The translations under genes were made by a program, and so were the position numbers. Source: Pseudoflavonifractor capillosus (lineage in GTDB: Bacteria; Bacillota; Clostridia; Oscillospirales; Oscillospiraceae). Taken from it: a stretch of DNA of 53,688 bases. Shown piece by piece: positions 16,742 to 24,360 of this stretch (position 1 is its first letter; each line of letters opens with the position of its first letter). The stretch spans positions 1 through 53,688 of the forward strand of contig NZ_JACJJE010000020.1 of the NCBI RefSeq assembly GCF_016899775.1, written 5' to 3'. The notes beneath the pieces were generated by a model. The model had not been told where the DNA came from, did no database searches, and worked only from the letters and a program-made list of their open reading frames with translations.

Positions 16742-17521
16742 TTACTCCTCCAGCAGCTGCTCCAGCCGCCGTACATACAGCCCCTGGACCTGGGGCAGCC
16801 GCCCCAGCCCCTCCAGAACGGGGTGGACGGTCAGGCCCACCGCCTCCAGGCGGCTCTTCCAGCTCTCCGGGCCGGGGCCGGCGATGTCCTCCCGGGCGTG
16901 GGTGCCGGCGGTGAGCAGGAGGGGGGCCAGAATTACCCGCTCCGCCCCCTGGCGCTCCAGCACCGGCAGCAGCTCCTCCAGTCCGGGCCAGCCCTCCACG
17001 GTGCCCACCAGGATGTCCCCCCGGCCCGCCAGGCTGAGGGCCCCCTGGAGGGCGGGGTAGACCAGATTCCCCGGGTGGGCGGTGCCGTGGCCCACCAGCA
17101 CCACCGCCTGCCCCAGGAGCCTTCTCCAGCGCTCCATGAGCACCCCGGCCAGGGCCCGGACCATGTCCGTGTCCCCCATCAGGGGCGGGGCCAGCCGCAG
17201 GTCCCGGAACCGGGGGCGGAACTGTTCGGCCGTGGCCGCGATGGCGTCGTACTCATAGCCGGGCAGCAGGTGGGTGGGCAGGAGATAGAGCTGCTCCGCT
17301 CCGGCGGACAGCTGCTCCTCCAGGGCCTCCTCCAGACTGGGGACGGCAGTTCCCCGCTGGGCCAGAATCCTCCGGATGGTGGGGCTGGTGTAGGCCCGGG
17401 CGAAGGGCAGCTCCGGTACACGGTGGCGGAGGGCCTCCTCCACGCCGCCGATCTCCTCACGTCGGGCCTCCTCGGCGGCGGTGCCGAAGCTGACGGTCAG
17501 CAGGGCGCGTTTCTCTTCCAT
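16742..17521 (-). CDS. cbiK: Sirohydrochlorin cobaltochelatase
   Basis: A 259-residue anaerobic class II chelatase that inserts Co2+ into sirohydrochlorin, the committed step of early-cobalt cobalamin synthesis. The N-terminal ALLTVSFGTAAEEAR fits CbiK. The likely metal-binding histidines are in LVGHGTAHPGNLVY and LTAGTHAREDIAGP, with Glu in VGTVEGWPGLEELL. The ATG at 17521 gives the family-typical N-terminus and has GAGGAG upstream; the longer reading frame upstream is poorly conserved-looking. It is the first biosynthetic gene of the cluster, 105 bases after btuD. Confidence 0.94.
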   Translation of the reverse strand: MEEKRALLTVSFGTAAEEARREEIGGVEEALRHRVPELPFARAYTSPTIRRILAQRGTAVPSLEEALEEQLSAGAEQLYLLPTHLLPGYEYDAIAATAEQFRPRFRDLRLAPPLMGDTDMVRALAGVLMERWRRLLGQAVVLVGHGTAHPGNLVYPALQGALSLAGRGDILVGTVEGWPGLEELLPVLERQGAERVILAPLLLTAGTHAREDIAGPGPESWKSRLEAVGLTVHPVLEGLGRLPQVQGLYVRRLEQLLEE

Positions 17522-17582
17522 CTCTGTTCCAACTCCTCTCTTGACCGGGGGAGGGGTGAGAGCCCCAGTTGTTTCCCGATCC

Positions 17583-17610
17583 AGTATACCATAGGTTTGG
17601 GGGAAGTCCA
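17583..17610 (-). promoter_or_regulatory. Possible internal promoter before cbiK
   Basis: TGGACT (17605-17610) and TATACT (17583-17588) on the minus strand with a 16-base spacer, in the 105-base gap between btuD and cbiK. The shorter spacer makes it weaker than the other promoters. If real, cbi genes could be transcribed without the riboswitch. Confidence 0.4.
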
Positions 17611-17626
17611 TCTAAAATTCCCACTG

Positions 17627-18433
17627 TCATACCGAATTTTTGGGCGTGGCCTGGCCGCTTCCGCACGCTCCCTCCCCTTGGGAGCAGAAGAAAACGCGCA
17701 GGGCACCATCACGGCCTGTGAGGACCTCCGCCTCCACTTCATAGACTTCCCGGAGAAAAGCGGGGGTGAGCAGCTCCCGGGGAGTTCCTTCCCCCACGAT
17801 TACCCCGTTTTTCAGGGCGTACAGCCGGTGGCAGTAGGCGGCGGCCAGATTCAGGTCGTGGATGGCCGCCACTACGGTGCGCCCGCTCTGGCGCAGCAGC
17901 TCCATGAGCTGAAGCTGATATTTGATATCCAGGTGGTTGGTGGGCTCGTCCAGGATCAGAATCGGGGTCTGCTGGGCCAGCGCCCTGGCCATGAGGACGC
18001 GCTGCTTCTCGCCGCCGGACAGGGTGGAAAACCCCTGTTCACGCAGCGGGGTGAGCTGTGTGCGCTCCAGGACCTGGGTTACCAGCGCCCGGTCCTCCTG
18101 GCTTTCGGTCTCCAGAAGGCGCTTGCGGGCCTGCCGCCCCATCATCACCACCTCCTCCACGGTGAAGTCGAAGGCGGCCTCTTGCTCCTGCGCCATGACC
18201 GCCAGACGCTGGGCCATCTCCCGGTTGCTCATCGCCAGAAGGTCCTCGCCCATGAGAGAGATATCCCCGGACTGGGGGTGAAGCACCTTGTAAATATTTT
18301 TGAGAAAGGTGGACTTGCCGCTTCCGTTGGGACCAATGAGGCCCACAAACTCCCCTTTCTCCACGTGAAAGTCAATGCCGCGCAGGATTTCCCGGCCGCG
18401 TACACGGTAGCGGACCTGTTTTGTCTCGATCAT
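17627..18433 (-). CDS. btuD: ABC transporter ATP-binding protein (cobalamin/iron-complex type)
   Basis: A 268-residue FecE/BtuD-family ATPase energising import. Walker A GPNGSGKST (34-42), signature LSGGEKQRV, Walker B ILILDEPTNHLD and a switch His in AAIHDLNLAAAYCH are all intact. It ends ten bases before the permease gene upstream in transcription order, and the three transport genes form one unit under a cobalamin riboswitch. That context supports corrinoid rather than siderophore uptake; substrate cannot be read from the ATPase itself. Confidence 0.9.
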   Translation of the reverse strand: MIETKQVRYRVRGREILRGIDFHVEKGEFVGLIGPNGSGKSTFLKNIYKVLHPQSGDISLMGEDLLAMSNREMAQRLAVMAQEQEAAFDFTVEEVVMMGRQARKRLLETESQEDRALVTQVLERTQLTPLREQGFSTLSGGEKQRVLMARALAQQTPILILDEPTNHLDIKYQLQLMELLRQSGRTVVAAIHDLNLAAAYCHRLYALKNGVIVGEGTPRELLTPAFLREVYEVEAEVLTGRDGALRVFFCSQGEGACGSGQATPKNSV

Positions 18434-18443
18434 GCCGCACCCC

Positions 18444-19514
18444 CTATTGAAATTCGTAGCGGCGCACCTTGATCATCCACAAAAACAGGGGTGCGCCCAG
18501 GAACGCGGTCAAAATGCCCACAGGGATCTCAGCTGGGGGATGGATCATCCGGGCCCCCACATCGACCCAGATGAGAAAGATGGCCCCGAACAGGGTGGAC
18601 AGGGGAATGAGCTTCCGGTGGTCCGGGCCAACGACGGAGCGGACCAGGTGGGGAATCACCAGGCCCACAAAACCGATGCAGCCGCTCACCGCCACCGAAG
18701 CGGCGGTGAGCAGGGCCGTAACGGTGATGAGCATGTTGCGCACCGCCGTCAGGTTGACCCCCAGGGTGACGGCGGAGCTGTCCCCCATCATCATGGCGTT
18801 CAGGGGCTTGGCAAGGGCCATCATCAGGAGAAAGGCCGGTGGGACCAGGAGGAGCAGGGGGGGCACGTCCGCCCATTCCGCACTGCCCAGCCCCCCCAGC
18901 ATCCAGAAGGTGGCCTCTCGGACGGCGGCATCATTGGGGGCGGTATAGACGATGTAATTGGTAAAGGCCTGGAACATGGCGGATACCGCCACCCCCACCA
19001 GAATCAGCCGGATTGGGGTCACTGCGCCGCGGGTGCGGGCGAGCAGATAGACCAGAAGGATGGAGACCAGCGCCCCGGCGAAGGCCCCGGCGGTCACCGA
19101 CAGGCGGCCCAGCACGGGCAGAGACACCCCCATCAGCATGGCCAGCACCGCCCCCAGGGAGGCCCCGGAGGAGATGCCTAAAATATAGGGCTCCGCCAGA
19201 GGATTTTTGGTAAAGGCCTGCATCCCGACGCCGGAGAGCGTGAGGGCTGCCCCCACCAGCCCGCCCAGCAGCACCCGGGGCGCCCGCAGAAACCAGACGA
19301 TGTTTTGGGTGCTCTCCCGCACCCCCTCCAGCGGCAGGACGGAGCCGGTGAGCAGGCCGCCAAGCCGGTGGAGCATCACCTGCCACACCTGGGAGAAGGG
19401 GATGGAGACCGGACCAAAGCCGATGCCGGCGACCACGGAGACCAGAAGGACCGCCGCCAGCACCAGACAGCTCAGAAACGTGTGGGCCTTTACCAGTCTG
19501 CAAAACTGTTTCAT
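18444..19514 (-). CDS. btuC: ABC transporter permease (FecCD/BtuC family)
   Basis: A 356-residue membrane permease with about ten hydrophobic segments, the BtuC/FecCD fold. Family landmarks: LRAPRVLLGGLVGAALTLSG, MQAFTKNPLAEPYILGISSGA (a family signature) and GFVGLVIPHLVRSVVGPDHR, the ATPase-coupling helix region. It lies six bases after btuF and ten before btuD. The assignment to corrinoids comes from the upstream riboswitch. Confidence 0.92.
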   Translation of the reverse strand: MKQFCRLVKAHTFLSCLVLAAVLLVSVVAGIGFGPVSIPFSQVWQVMLHRLGGLLTGSVLPLEGVRESTQNIVWFLRAPRVLLGGLVGAALTLSGVGMQAFTKNPLAEPYILGISSGASLGAVLAMLMGVSLPVLGRLSVTAGAFAGALVSILLVYLLARTRGAVTPIRLILVGVAVSAMFQAFTNYIVYTAPNDAAVREATFWMLGGLGSAEWADVPPLLLLVPPAFLLMMALAKPLNAMMMGDSSAVTLGVNLTAVRNMLITVTALLTAASVAVSGCIGFVGLVIPHLVRSVVGPDHRKLIPLSTLFGAIFLIWVDVGARMIHPPAEIPVGILTAFLGAPLFLWMIKVRRYEFQ

Positions 19515-19520
19515 ACGCTG

Positions 19521-20519
19521 TCAGGCAAAACAGTCGGGGTGGAAGGCCTGGGCAAACTTCTCCACTGTGCTCCCGGTCATCGAGCTTGCAAATACCTCGC
19601 ACAGCTTGACGGAGATGATGCGGTCGTTCTGAATGGCGGGCACCGTGGCTAAGGCGGGATTCTCCTTCAGCTGGGCGATTTTCTCCTCCAGGGAGGTGTC
19701 CCCATAGTCGTTGATTACGATGACCTCGGGGGCGCGTTCCACCACCGTCTCCCAGCTTACCGTGGCCCATGTGGTGTCCAGGTCCCGGAAGATATTCGTG
19801 CCCCCTGCGTGCTCGATGAGCTTGGAGGTGAAGTTGTTGCCGCAGGTGTAGGCGCCCTCCTCCTGGGCCATGTCAAAGACGAAAACCGGGGTGGCTTCCT
19901 GGCCGGCCACAGCCTCCTCCACGGCGGCGATTTGAGCTTTCATGGCGCTGACGATTTCCTCGGCCTTGTCCTCCACCTGGAAGATGCGGCCCAGGTTGTA
20001 GAAGTCCTGATACACCACGTCTACGTCGGCCCCCACGGTATACCCTTCGATGGAGGACAGGGACATGATGCCGTACTGGGAGAGGGTGTCGTGCTCTGTA
20101 TTGTATTTCTCGGTGAAGGAGCTGGAGCGGCCATAGACGAAGTCGGGCTCCAGGTCCAGGATGGTCTCCAGAGAGATGTAGGTCTCCGCGGCCTGGGGAA
20201 TTTCCTTATACGCCGCGTCCCACTGGGGATTGATGTCGGAGTTGGTATAGGCGGTGGCGATGATCTTGTCCCCCAGCCCCAGAGCCATGAGCTGGTCGCC
20301 GGCATTGGCGTTGGCGGCGATGACGCGCTCAGGGACGTGCGTGAATGTGACCTCTGCCCCGTCTTTGGTGGTCAGAGTGAAAGGAAACGCGCTGGAGTCT
20401 GCGGAGGCCGCGGTGTTCTGAGAGGCGTCCGAGGGGGCGGAGGAGGCCGCAGGAGTGCCGCAGGCGGCCAGGTTCCATGTCAGAAGAAGAGTCAGGGAGA
20501 GAGATAAAAATTTTTTCAT
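19521..20519 (-). CDS. btuF: ABC transporter substrate-binding lipoprotein (corrinoid type)
   Basis: A 332-residue predicted lipoprotein: signal MKKFLSLSLTLLLTWN with lipobox LAAC, a Ser/Ala-rich spacer, then a class III periplasmic-binding fold (VPERVIAANANAGDQLMALGL; LEPDFVYGRSS; ERAPEVIVINDYG). It captures ligand outside the membrane for btuCD. It is the first gene behind the cobalamin riboswitch, which is the main reason for assigning corrinoids; iron complexes or free cobalamin precursors are alternatives. Confidence 0.88.
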   Translation of the reverse strand: MKKFLSLSLTLLLTWNLAACGTPAASSAPSDASQNTAASADSSAFPFTLTTKDGAEVTFTHVPERVIAANANAGDQLMALGLGDKIIATAYTNSDINPQWDAAYKEIPQAAETYISLETILDLEPDFVYGRSSSFTEKYNTEHDTLSQYGIMSLSSIEGYTVGADVDVVYQDFYNLGRIFQVEDKAEEIVSAMKAQIAAVEEAVAGQEATPVFVFDMAQEEGAYTCGNNFTSKLIEHAGGTNIFRDLDTTWATVSWETVVERAPEVIVINDYGDTSLEEKIAQLKENPALATVPAIQNDRIISVKLCEVFASSMTGSTVEKFAQAFHPDCFA

Positions 20520-20561
20520 ATCGATTCACTTCTTTCTGTAAAAAGTATGGGTATATATGAT

Positions 20562-20594
20562 AAAACGCCCCTCCAGTGAAACACTGGAGGGGCG
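20562..20594 (-). terminator. Riboswitch expression platform: intrinsic terminator
   Basis: A perfect 13-pair stem CGCCCCTCCAGTG (20566-20578) / CACTGGAGGGGCG (20582-20594), followed on the minus strand by TTTTA. It lies between the cobalamin aptamer and btuF, 43 bases before the start codon, so ligand binding probably stops transcription here. Confidence 0.85.
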
Positions 20595-20689
20595 CAGAAC
20601 AACACAGCCGTTCCGAATGCGGGGCGGCTGATATGATGGGCTGATCTCCGCGCTGCCGTTTGGTCCGTCCGGGCGCGGGTCCTGTCCCT

Positions 20690-20880
20690 CCAGGGACAGA
20701 GATTCTTCCCAGGGCAGGTCTTCCGGCTTGGGTTCCCCGTCCCGCGTCCGCCTTCCCGCGTGTACCCGCAGTGGCATGCTGAACGCCGGACTCCCCCTTA
20801 CGGCGGCGGTCCCGCGCGGGCTTCTCACCCGCTTCCCTATTCTCCCGGCCGGCCCCTCCGCAGGGGGAGGCCCCGGGCAC
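20690..20880 (-). promoter_or_regulatory. Cobalamin riboswitch aptamer
   Basis: On the minus strand the conserved elements occur in order: GGGAAGC followed by GGUGAGAAGCCCGC (gcttccc at 20831-20837 on plus), the invariant GCCACUG core (20769-20775), and the B12 box AGCCGGAAGACCUGCC (about 20713-20728). The order and sequence match the AdoCbl-type aptamer family. It precedes btuF, so cobalamin should repress import genes and possibly the cbi genes downstream. Confidence 0.93.
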
Positions 20881-20902
20881 CCTTGGGCGCTTTGTCCTCC
20901 CC

Positions 20903-20931
20903 ATTGTAACGGACTGGAGAGGGCTTGTCAA
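20903..20931 (-). promoter_or_regulatory. Promoter of the riboswitch-btuFCD operon
   Basis: TTGACA (20926-20931) and TACAAT (20903-20908) on the minus strand, 17-base spacer, just upstream of the aptamer. Confidence 0.88.
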
Positions 20932-21082
20932 TCAATTTGGGGGCGGAACGCTGGAAAGAGCAGCAAATCCGCGGTTTGGGACGTTTTTAAGGGAGGAGGG
21001 GAGAGGCAGGTTGCAGTTTTCCGCCCTCCGAGGTCTTTTGAGATAACGAAGCGGAGTTCTGCACACAGGGAGAGGAGGGGCT

Positions 21083-22107
21083 ATGAGAGAGCGCATCCCA
21101 TATTTAGACGCGCTGAGATGTCTGGCCATCTTCCTGGTGGTGCTGCTGCACAACGACGCGCCGGTGGTTGTGAACACGGCCTGCTACGGCCGCCCCTCCT
21201 GGTATCTCTGCATGTTCCTGGACGGGGCGGTCCGCCTGGGGGTGCCCCTGTTTTTTATGATCAGCGGGTGCCTGCTGCTGGGCAAACCGGAGACGGCGGA
21301 ACCGGCGGCCTTTTACCGGAAAAAGCTGCCCAGGCTCCTGGTGCCGCTGGCGGTTTGGAATGTGATTTATCACTGGACCAACGCCTGGCAGTTCCACACG
21401 GACACGGGGCTCCTGGCGCTGCTCCAGAAGGCATTTAACCGGGGGACCGGCTATCACATGTGGTACATATATGTCCTGCTGGGCCTCTACCTCCTGTGCC
21501 CCTTTCTCAAGCGAATGGTGGACGGCTGTACGCCCCGCCAGTTGGCGGCCCTGGCGGGGATTATCCTGCTGCCCGCCTCCGTACTGCCCCTGGTGAGCCA
21601 GATGGTCTCCTGGTCCGTGGTCCCGTTGGACATGCTGATGCCGGGGCAGGCGGCCTATTTCCTGCTGGGGTATGGGCTGGGGCGGTGGACCCTGAGCGGG
21701 CAGCAGCGGGTTTTCCTCTATCTGGGGGGGCGGCGGGCTATCTGGTGTGTACGGCGGTCAATCTGCTCTCCGCCTCCCCCCAGGAGATCCCCCTCCCGTT
21801 CAGCGGAGGGGACACCATCTTCCACTACCTGACGGCCTGCGCTCTGTTTGTGTGGGTCCGCACCCTTTGGGAGAAACGGGAGGAGGTCCTGCGGTCCCTC
21901 GCCCGCCCCCTCACCTGGCTGTCCCGGCGGGCCTTCGGGATCTACTGGGTCCACCCCCTGGTGCTGGACCTGGTGACCAGGCAGGTGGGGGGCGGCCTGA
22001 CTGGTCTGGAGTATCTGGCCGTCCGGCTGGGCCTGACCTTTGGGATCTCCCTGGCCTTCTCCCAGGCGGTATCCCGCATCCCCGTCCTAAAAAAACTGCT
22101 GCTCTAA
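21083..22107 (+). pseudogene. Acyltransferase family 3 membrane protein, frameshifted at a G tract
   Basis: A membrane O-acyltransferase of the family that acetylates surface polysaccharides (N-terminal RIPYLDALRCLAIFLVVLLHN with the catalytic-type His, then LFFMISGCLLL and about ten hydrophobic segments). The frame starting at 21083 (AGGAGGGG upstream) reads correctly to a run of seven Gs at 21724-21730. After that the family-like sequence (AAGYLVCTAVNLLSA ... FGIYWVHPLVLDLV) continues in the -1 frame to a stop at 22107. One extra G would restore a 341-residue protein. As written, translation ends at 21832 after 249 residues with an Arg/Ser/Pro-rich tail. It may be a true pseudogene, a phase-variable tract, or a sequencing error. 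Confidence 0.8.
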
Positions 22108-22110
22108 AAC

Positions 22111-22149
22111 ACGCGGACCTTCTCCGTTGACTGGGGAGGTCCGCGTTTT
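22111..22149 (+). terminator. Terminator of the acyltransferase gene
   Basis: Stem ACGCGGACCT (22111-22120) with AGGTCCGCGT (22137-22146), then TTTG. It starts four bases after the stop at 22107. Confidence 0.85.
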
Positions 22150-22182
22150 GATGCCCCGGCGAAAATTTTTTGAAATTCCCTC

Positions 22183-22239
22183 TTTACAAACGGGGCGGAG
22201 TATGATAGTATCTTCTTGCAAACAAGAATTACTATTGTT
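22183..22239 (+). promoter_or_regulatory. Promoter and candidate Fur/PerR operator of the fur-rbr operon
   Basis: TTTACA (22183-22188) and TAGTAT (22206-22211) are 17 bases apart. Just downstream, 22221-22239 is an imperfect palindrome with arms AACAA and TTGTT and 15 of 19 positions symmetric, in the usual length range of Fur/PerR boxes. It probably mediates autoregulation. Confidence 0.6.
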
Positions 22240-22252
22240 AGGAGGGCGGAAC

Positions 22253-22672
22253 GTGGAGCGCGCAACTCGATACAGCAAGAAGCGGGAAGCCATTTTGGAC
22301 GTCATCCGCAGTTCGGACGCGCACCCCTCCGCTGAATGGATTTACCAAGCCTTGAAGCCGGCCCACCCGGACCTGAGTCTGGGAACCGTGTACCGGAACC
22401 TGCTTTTCTTTCAGCGTCAGGGGACCATTCAAAGCGTAGGCGTCGTCCATGGACAGGAGCGGTTTGACGCCGTTACCACCCCGCACAGTCACTTTGTTTG
22501 CAACACCTGCGGCGCGGTCATCGATCTCCACGGGATTTCGATGGATGCCAATTTGAACCGCGCGGTCAGGGAGCAATATGGGTTCGAGGTGGACCGCCAC
22601 GAACTCACCTTTTACGGCAAATGCCAAGCTTGCATGCAAGCAGAAAAACATGAGGAGGACGTATTAGCATGA
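22253..22672 (+). CDS. Fur-family regulator, probably PerR-like
   Basis: A 139-residue metal-dependent repressor: winged helix at the N-terminus ([28 protein letters not shown]), then a metal-binding dimerisation domain with [10 protein letters not shown] and KCQACMQAE, the two CxxC pairs of the structural zinc site. The GTG at 22253 is chosen for the AGGAGG site seven bases upstream. Its stop overlaps the rubrerythrin start (ATGA), so both proteins are made together. Control of a peroxide-detoxifying rubrerythrin argues for peroxide sensing (PerR) over iron (Fur), as an inference. Confidence 0.9.
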   Translation: MERATRYSKKREAILDVIRSSDAHPSAEWIYQALKPAHPDLSLGTVYRNLLFFQRQGTIQSVGVVHGQERFDAVTTPHSHFVCNTCGAVIDLHGISMDANLNRAVREQYGFEVDRHELTFYGKCQACMQAEKHEEDVLA

Positions 22673-23211
22673 AGAAGTTTGTTTGTTCCGTCTGTGGTTA
22701 CGTACACGAGGGCGAGACCGCGCCCGATTTCTGCCCCATCTGCAAGGCCCCCAAGGAGAAGTTCGTGGAGCAGGCCGGCGAGAAGAGCTGGGCCGCTGAG
22801 CACGTGGTAGGCGTGGCTCAGGGCGCTCCCGAGGAGATTCTCCAGGGCCTGCGTGAGAACTTCCAGGGCGAGTGCTCCGAGGTGGGCATGTACCTGGCCA
22901 TGGCCCGTGTGGCCCACCGCGAGGGCTACCCCGAGATCGGCCTGTACTGGGAGAAGGCCGCCTATGAGGAGGCCGAGCACGCCGCTAAGTTCGCCGAGCT
23001 GCTGGGCGAGGTGCTGACCGATTCCACCAAGAAGAACCTGGAGATGCGCGTCGACGCCGAGAACGGCGCCACCGCCGGCAAGTTCGAGCTGGCCAAGAAG
23101 GCCAAGGAGCTGAACCTGGACGCCATCCACGACACCGTGCATGAAATGGCGCGCGACGAGGCCCGGCACGGCAAGGCTTTCGAGGGCCTGCTGAAGCGCT
23201 ACTTCGGCTAA
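22669..23211 (+). CDS. Reverse rubrerythrin (NADH peroxidase component)
   Basis: A 180-residue cytoplasmic oxidative-stress protein with the domains in reverse order: a rubredoxin domain first (CSVCGY and CPICK, four Cys binding iron, residues about 6-27), then a four-helix diiron domain with ligands in [24 protein letters not shown] and MARDEARHG. Such proteins reduce hydrogen peroxide and oxygen in anaerobes. It is translationally coupled to the PerR-like regulator and followed by a terminator. Confidence 0.95.
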   Translation: MKKFVCSVCGYVHEGETAPDFCPICKAPKEKFVEQAGEKSWAAEHVVGVAQGAPEEILQGLRENFQGECSEVGMYLAMARVAHREGYPEIGLYWEKAAYEEAEHAAKFAELLGEVLTDSTKKNLEMRVDAENGATAGKFELAKKAKELNLDAIHDTVHEMARDEARHGKAFEGLLKRYFG

Positions 23212-23238
23212 TTGAAACCGCAGAAACAAGCACTTTTC

Positions 23239-23273
23239 GAGAGGGAATGGGGAGACCTGTTCCCTCTCTTTTT
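23239..23273 (+). terminator. Terminator of the fur-rbr operon
   Basis: Stem GAGAGGGAA (23239-23247) with TTCCCTCTC (23260-23268) and five Ts, 27 bases after the rubrerythrin stop. Confidence 0.9.
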
Positions 23274-23429
23274 GTGCGCATGGTGTCCCAAGGGTGTCCC
23301 GTCGCCAGTTGGCCGTGTTCTAAATCAAGAAAAAGTGTCCCGTATAAAAGGTGGTCCTAAAACAGCATAATCATAATAATAAATATGAACAGAGGACGGT
23401 ACTGTTGGTATACCGCCCTCTGTTTGCTT

Positions 23430-23987
23430 TCACTCCTCAACTGGTTCTATAACAGTTTCTATACCACAGTTATAGAGAACAACATCATTGCGAACGAACT
23501 CTTTAAGTTGAACATCATCCCCTACAAGCCAAACTACTCTGTTACCATCGCTTACAGTCTGCAAAAATTCTGTATCAAATGGTGCACCGACTATGCTGCT
23601 GGTGACGTTGACAACATCACCAACATTGAAATCAGCTAAATCATAAGTGGAATTATCTTCGCTCAGGACCAAACACCAGCCCTCTTCAAAGACAATTTTC
23701 TGCTGGCTCGACAAAACACTGCCAGGTTCAACGATTACGCTGGTGTCTACTTTGATATTGCTGATTGTACCAGTGAACTGGATTTCCGCATATTGATATA
23801 GCTTATTGAAACTTGCCTCATTGGAATCATAAGCATCAATCAACTCTTCGGCCGTCATTGTAACTGTATCGCCTTCATTTGTTTTAATTGTTGCCGCGGA
23901 TGTGTCAGAATGATTGCTTCCGCCACCGCAAGCCGCCAGGGGCAGCATGAGCGCTGCTGAAAGTACAAATGCCAGTAACTTTTTCAT
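23430..23987 (-). CDS. Lipoprotein with OB-fold (tRNA_anti-like) domain
   Basis: A 185-residue predicted lipoprotein with signal MKKLLAFVLSAALMLP and lipobox LAAC. The mature part contains ELIDAYDSNEASFNKLYQ, a core resembling the exported tRNA_anti-like / OB-fold family, followed by strands such as EIQFTGTISNIKV. Despite the domain name, exported members are not known to bind tRNA. The gene is clearly more AT-rich than its neighbours, which suggests acquisition with the divergent regulator at 24101. The start at 23987 matches the signal peptide. An in-frame ATG 18 bases upstream is possible. A hairpin with arms AACAGAGG/CCTCTGTT (23389-23426 region) may end it. Confidence 0.8.
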   Translation of the reverse strand: MKKLLAFVLSAALMLPLAACGGGSNHSDTSAATIKTNEGDTVTMTAEELIDAYDSNEASFNKLYQYAEIQFTGTISNIKVDTSVIVEPGSVLSSQQKIVFEEGWCLVLSEDNSTYDLADFNVGDVVNVTSSIVGAPFDTEFLQTVSDGNRVVWLVGDDVQLKEFVRNDVVLYNCGIETVIEPVEE

Positions 23988-24014
23988 TTTGCCACCGCTC
24001 CACATACACTAAAA

Positions 24015-24088
24015 TTTGTAGTATATTTTACACTATAATATTATAGTATATAAAAACTAATGCTGTCAAGGTAAACTAAAACTACAAA
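24015..24088. promoter_or_regulatory. AT-rich divergent promoter region with palindromes
   Basis: The gap between two divergent genes holds a 16-base perfect palindrome, ACTATAATATTATAGT (24032-24047). It is flanked by the inverted pair TTTGTAGT (24015-24022) and ACTACAAA (24081-24088). This is the expected form of an operator region for the ribbon-helix-helix protein encoded next to it. Confidence 0.5.
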
Positions 24089-24100
24089 CGAGGTGGCAGC

Positions 24101-24295
24101 ATGGAAAAAGAAATCAAAATTACGAAGAAAGCCGCCCGCAGAGGCGACGATGGTTATAAAGTTGTATCGGTGCGAATGAAGGAAGAAATGCTCGAGCGTT
24201 TGGATGAGCTTTCATCACAGACAAATAGGTCGCGCAATGAGTTGATCAACCTTCTGCTGGATGCGGCCATGAAAATTGTAAAGGTAGAAGAATAA
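24101..24295 (+). CDS. Ribbon-helix-helix (CopG-type) DNA-binding protein
   Basis: A 64-residue small regulator. After a basic N-terminal arm (KKAARRGDDG) it has the RHH core YKVVSVRMKEEMLERLDELSSQTNRSRNELINLLLDAAMK (one beta strand and two helices), as in CopG/Arc/MetJ repressors. GAGGTGG precedes the ATG. It is AT-rich like the divergent lipoprotein gene and is followed by its own terminator. No toxin gene is adjacent, so an antitoxin role is unsupported; a local repressor is more likely. Confidence 0.85.
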   Translation: MEKEIKITKKAARRGDDGYKVVSVRMKEEMLERLDELSSQTNRSRNELINLLLDAAMKIVKVEE

Positions 24296-24296
24296 A

Positions 24297-24331
24297 GGCG
24301 GAGATGCCAGAAATATCTGGGCATCTCCGCC
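24297..24331 (+). terminator. Terminator of the RHH gene
   Basis: GGCGGAGATGC (24297-24307) pairs with GCATCTCCGCC (24321-24331) directly after the stop. The downstream T-tract is interrupted (TGCTCTCTTTCTT). Confidence 0.75.
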
Positions 24332-24360
24332 TGCTCTCTTTCTTGATCAATGTTTCAACA

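Noticed and set aside
20562-20880. Independent small RNA gene upstream of btuF
   Set aside because: The conserved GCCACUG core and B12 box identify it as a cobalamin riboswitch with its own terminator.
21718-21740. Programmed -1 frameshift in the acyltransferase
   Set aside because: The tract is a plain G run without the X XXY YYZ heptamer layout or a clear stimulatory stem, and this family is not known to use recoding. Phase variation or sequence error is simpler.
24101-24295. Antitoxin of a toxin-antitoxin pair
   Set aside because: The RHH protein has no adjacent toxin-like gene; the only partner is a divergent lipoprotein.
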